NCBI GenBank assembly: GCA_964247295.1
Contig: CAXTTV010000116.1
Location: 1 to 15,630, forward strand
DNA length: 15,630 bases
From: CAXTTV01 sp964247295
Lineage (GTDB): Bacteria; Chloroflexota; Ktedonobacteria; Ktedonobacterales; Ktedonobacteraceae
Direction: 5' to 3'
This document shows, piece by piece, positions 13,814 to 15,630 of this stretch (its first letter is position 1; the number at the start of each line of letters is the position of its first letter). The notes beneath the pieces were generated by a model. It was not told the origin of the DNA. It searched no databases and was given only the letters and a program-made list of their open reading frames with translations. The translations under genes and the position numbers were made by a program.

Positions 13814-15277
13814 CTATTCCTGTGGCGGGTAGTTTTCAACCCGAGAGTGCTCAGACCGGGGCACTTGGGATTGCTCAATCGGCCTGTAGCCTTCTGAGTG
13901 CGCGTAATGATAATTTTGCTGGGGCATAGGATAAGCAGACGGGTGCTGATAAAACATCTGGTTTGTCGATTGGGCCGCCATCTCCTTCTGATTTTTTTGG
14001 CTCTGCATCACCAAAACAACGACAATCAAAACAATCGCACCCATCACCAGCGCCACCCCCAAAACGAGAAGCAGCATGGTTGTTGTATCCATTCCTGTCT
14101 GGACTAGTGACTGGGGCTGTGTCTCGGTTGAGGCCGTATTTGTCAACGTTGCCGGCTGGTGCAATGAGAGATGCCAATCGTTCTCCAGATGGGCCACATC
14201 CTCGTGAAATACCGTCTTATAAACCGTATCGAAATCGGTCACATCTGAGCGCCCCAGTTTTGTTACCAATTCGCTCATCTTATCCTGCCCAAAGCGTTTA
14301 TACATATAGTCCATCAGCTTCCAGCTTTGAGCATACGCCTCATTGGCCTTCATATTATCGCGAGGGTAGCTGTAGGAAAAGTCTTTCAGGGGAATTAATG
14401 ACTGGCTTTTCAGTGCCTGCTGGAAGTGTACTTCCAGACTTTGCTCATGGTATTGCTGATTATACACAGCCATACCCTCATCAAACCAGATAGGGATCAT
14501 AATATTATGTGTAAGTTGGTGCAGGACCAGATGGGTGAGCTCGTGGGGCATAGTACGCTTTAAATTTAGATCGTTCTCATCTTCAACTACAAAAAAGCCA
14601 GCGTTTAGATCTGGCCGCGCCTCCCCACCGATCCACTCATAGGAGCCTGGTTTCAGCGACCCCTTAAAGTCGTCAATCTGTGAATACACCCAGACATCAA
14701 TCTGATGGCCCAGGCGGGTACCGCCCAGACCATGTGTCGTCTTTTTGACATCGCCACCGGCGGTATCAAGCAGCATCTGTCCAAAGGCTTGATCCCGATT
14801 GTACCAGTGGACCGTCACTTGATCCGCCGTCAGGCTTGACCAATTAAAGCGAGTGTCGGTCACTGTCAGCGTTTTGCTGGGCGTTGTCAGGGTGTGGCTG
14901 GCCTCATCTACGAGCGTCCAATAATAGATAACCTGACTGCCCGTCGCGAGATAGTGAATACCACTGATGTCTTCTTGATCACTAAGCTCTTCTCTATGAT
15001 CTAACGCAGCAATCTTGACTGGGATATCCTCGGTACTGTCATGCCGGTTAATATCCAGGTGCAGATGAGCATCATTCACAATACTGGTATCATCCTGTAC
15101 CGAAATCGTAAACGTCATAGATTTTGGAAAATCAACGCTCCCGGCCTGATTTGAGATTGTGATCCCTCCTCCAGCCGCACCAGCACGATTGGGAAAGAGC
15201 ACAAATAACAGAGCCATTAAAAGGAGTGCCAGTATGAAAAAGATAACCAGTCGCCAACGACTTCGACGTGTAAACAT
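13814..15277 (-). CDS. Secreted, membrane-anchored HELTH zinc metallopeptidase (peptidase MA-like)
   Basis: A gluzincin-type metallopeptidase of unknown substrate. The ATG at 15277 is chosen over the in-frame ATG at 15292 because AGGAG (15287-15283) lies 5 nt upstream; this gives 487 residues. A basic start (MFTRRSRWR) and hydrophobic stretch (about 10-29) ending in RAGA look like a signal peptide. A beta-rich region (about 36-145) leads into the catalytic domain with HELTH (245-249) and a third ligand Glu267 in WFDEG, as in peptidase MA families. A second membrane helix (about 399-424) is followed by a 60-residue Gln/Tyr/Pro-rich tail predicted cytoplasmic, so the protease would face outside the membrane. 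The family is clear from HExxH plus the downstream Glu. Its place upstream of dprA gives no clue to substrate. Confidence 0.78.
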   Translation of the reverse strand: MFTRRSRWRLVIFFILALLLMALLFVLFPNRAGAAGGGITISNQAGSVDFPKSMTFTISVQDDTSIVNDAHLHLDINRHDSTEDIPVKIAALDHREELSDQEDISGIHYLATGSQVIYYWTLVDEASHTLTTPSKTLTVTDTRFNWSSLTADQVTVHWYNRDQAFGQMLLDTAGGDVKKTTHGLGGTRLGHQIDVWVYSQIDDFKGSLKPGSYEWIGGEARPDLNAGFFVVEDENDLNLKRTMPHELTHLVLHQLTHNIMIPIWFDEGMAVYNQQYHEQSLEVHFQQALKSQSLIPLKDFSYSYPRDNMKANEAYAQSWKLMDYMYKRFGQDKMSELVTKLGRSDVTDFDTVYKTVFHEDVAHLENDWHLSLHQPATLTNTASTETQPQSLVQTGMDTTTMLLLVLGVALVMGAIVLIVVVLVMQSQKNQKEMAAQSTNQMFYQHPSAYPMPQQNYHYAHSEGYRPIEQSQVPRSEHSRVENYPPQE

Positions 15278-15292
15278 CCTGACTCCTATCAT

Positions 15293-15572
15293 ACAATTAT
15301 ATATTTCTTCTTCTATATAATAGAAGAGTATCTGGAAAGAGAGAGGATTCGGGTTCTTGAATGGCCCAAATGGGTCGAAAATTTAGTTTATGTGTTAAGG
15401 TGTGTTATCTTGTGTGATGAACGATATAAATATAAATAAAAATGCCGTTACAAGATGGTAGGGGGCGGAGATGGGGACAGAATAAGGAGAGATGTTTCCC
15501 TGAGTAGGCTGATAATAGAATACTGAGTCATATGCAGGGAATAATCACGGCTTACAAGGATTGTAAATCATT
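15293..15572. other. AT-rich intergenic region between divergent genes
   Basis: This 280-bp stretch separates the minus-strand metallopeptidase from a plus-strand gene cut by the window edge, so it should hold promoters for both. A TATAAT is present on the minus strand (15301-15296), 18 bases before the metallopeptidase ATG, but without a clear -35. Another TATAAT reads on the plus strand at 15316-15321. A 19-bp palindrome lies at 15309-15327. A weak hairpin, GGCCC-AAAT-GGGTC, lies near 15363-15376. No other feature could be supported. Confidence 0.4.
15309..15327. promoter_or_regulatory. Perfect 8-bp palindrome, possible operator
   Basis: TCTTCTAT (15309-15316) and ATAGAAGA (15320-15327) are perfect inverted copies around ATA. 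The site is 31 bp upstream of the metallopeptidase ATG (15277), beside its candidate -10 box, and overlaps a plus-strand TATAAT. That position suits a dimeric repressor acting on one or both divergent promoters. The symmetry is observed; the regulator is unknown. Confidence 0.4.
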
Positions 15573-15630
15573 ATGAGTAACGATAGCAAATGGCAACAGC
15601 CTGGCGTCCAGAACGCACCGTCAGGGAATA
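15573..15630 (+). CDS. Start of an unidentified Gln-rich protein, truncated by the window edge
   Basis: An ATG at 15573 opens a frame to the window end, encoding MSNDSKWQQPGVQNAPSGN. A weak AAGGA (15556-15560) lies 12 nt upstream, longer than ideal. The hydrophilic Gln/Asn/Pro composition is like the N-terminus of the small membrane protein at 9154-9552 (which starts MSQQEMEHG), but 19 residues are too few to claim homology. It is oriented away from the metallopeptidase gene. It may be another small membrane protein of the same type, or a chance frame. Confidence 0.4.
   Translation, partial: MSNDSKWQQPGVQNAPSGN

Noticed and set aside
1..15630. Mobile element, CRISPR array, defence or toxin-antitoxin system
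   Set aside because: No transposase, integrase, direct-repeat array or recognisable defence gene was found; all long frames belong to metabolic, cell-wall, DprA or membrane proteins.

Overview
The window looks like an ordinary chromosomal stretch of a mid-GC bacterium, most likely Chloroflexota and perhaps class Ktedonobacteria. That placement is an inference: the 2-oxoacid dehydrogenase resembles the Gram-positive type, MurF and alanine racemase are fused, and there are membrane proteins with Gln/Pro/Tyr-rich tails. No 16S rRNA or other decisive marker is present. I see no mobile element, CRISPR array, tRNA or rRNA.

Left part (1-788): the C-terminal two thirds of a homogentisate 1,2-dioxygenase, cut by the window edge. 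After a 155-bp gap with a strong hairpin and a candidate -10 box comes the main block (944-9074, + strand): a short 2-isopropylmalate synthase (leuA), both isopropylmalate isomerase subunits (leuC, leuD), then a complete 2-oxoacid dehydrogenase complex (E1 alpha, E1 beta, E2, E3). Gaps are 10-82 bp and each gene has its own Shine-Dalgarno site, so one operon is likely. leuB is absent. The first three enzymes condense acetyl-CoA with a 2-oxo acid and isomerise the product. The dehydrogenase complex makes acetyl-CoA from pyruvate or acyl-CoA from branched 2-oxo acids, so the two halves can be linked through either acetyl-CoA or the 2-oxo acid. A small two-helix membrane protein (9154-9552) ends the + strand run.

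Right part (9608-15277, - strand), converging on the first across a shared hairpin: a MurF-alanine racemase fusion for cell-wall D-Ala supply and ligation, then (reading leftward from the right) a secreted, membrane-anchored HELTH zinc metallopeptidase followed by dprA. A 414-bp intergenic stretch between dprA and murF-alr holds several inverted repeats and a good promoter for murF-alr. The last 280 bp before base 15573 are AT-rich and divergent, followed by the first 19 codons of another Gln-rich protein.

The most notable points are: loss of the leucine-sensing domain and a changed pocket residue in LeuA; a degenerate NAD-binding motif in E3; loss of the carbamylated-lysine and conserved-histidine positions in the MurF half of the fusion; and the unexplained structured intergenic region. 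I do not see clear evidence of a wholly new system.
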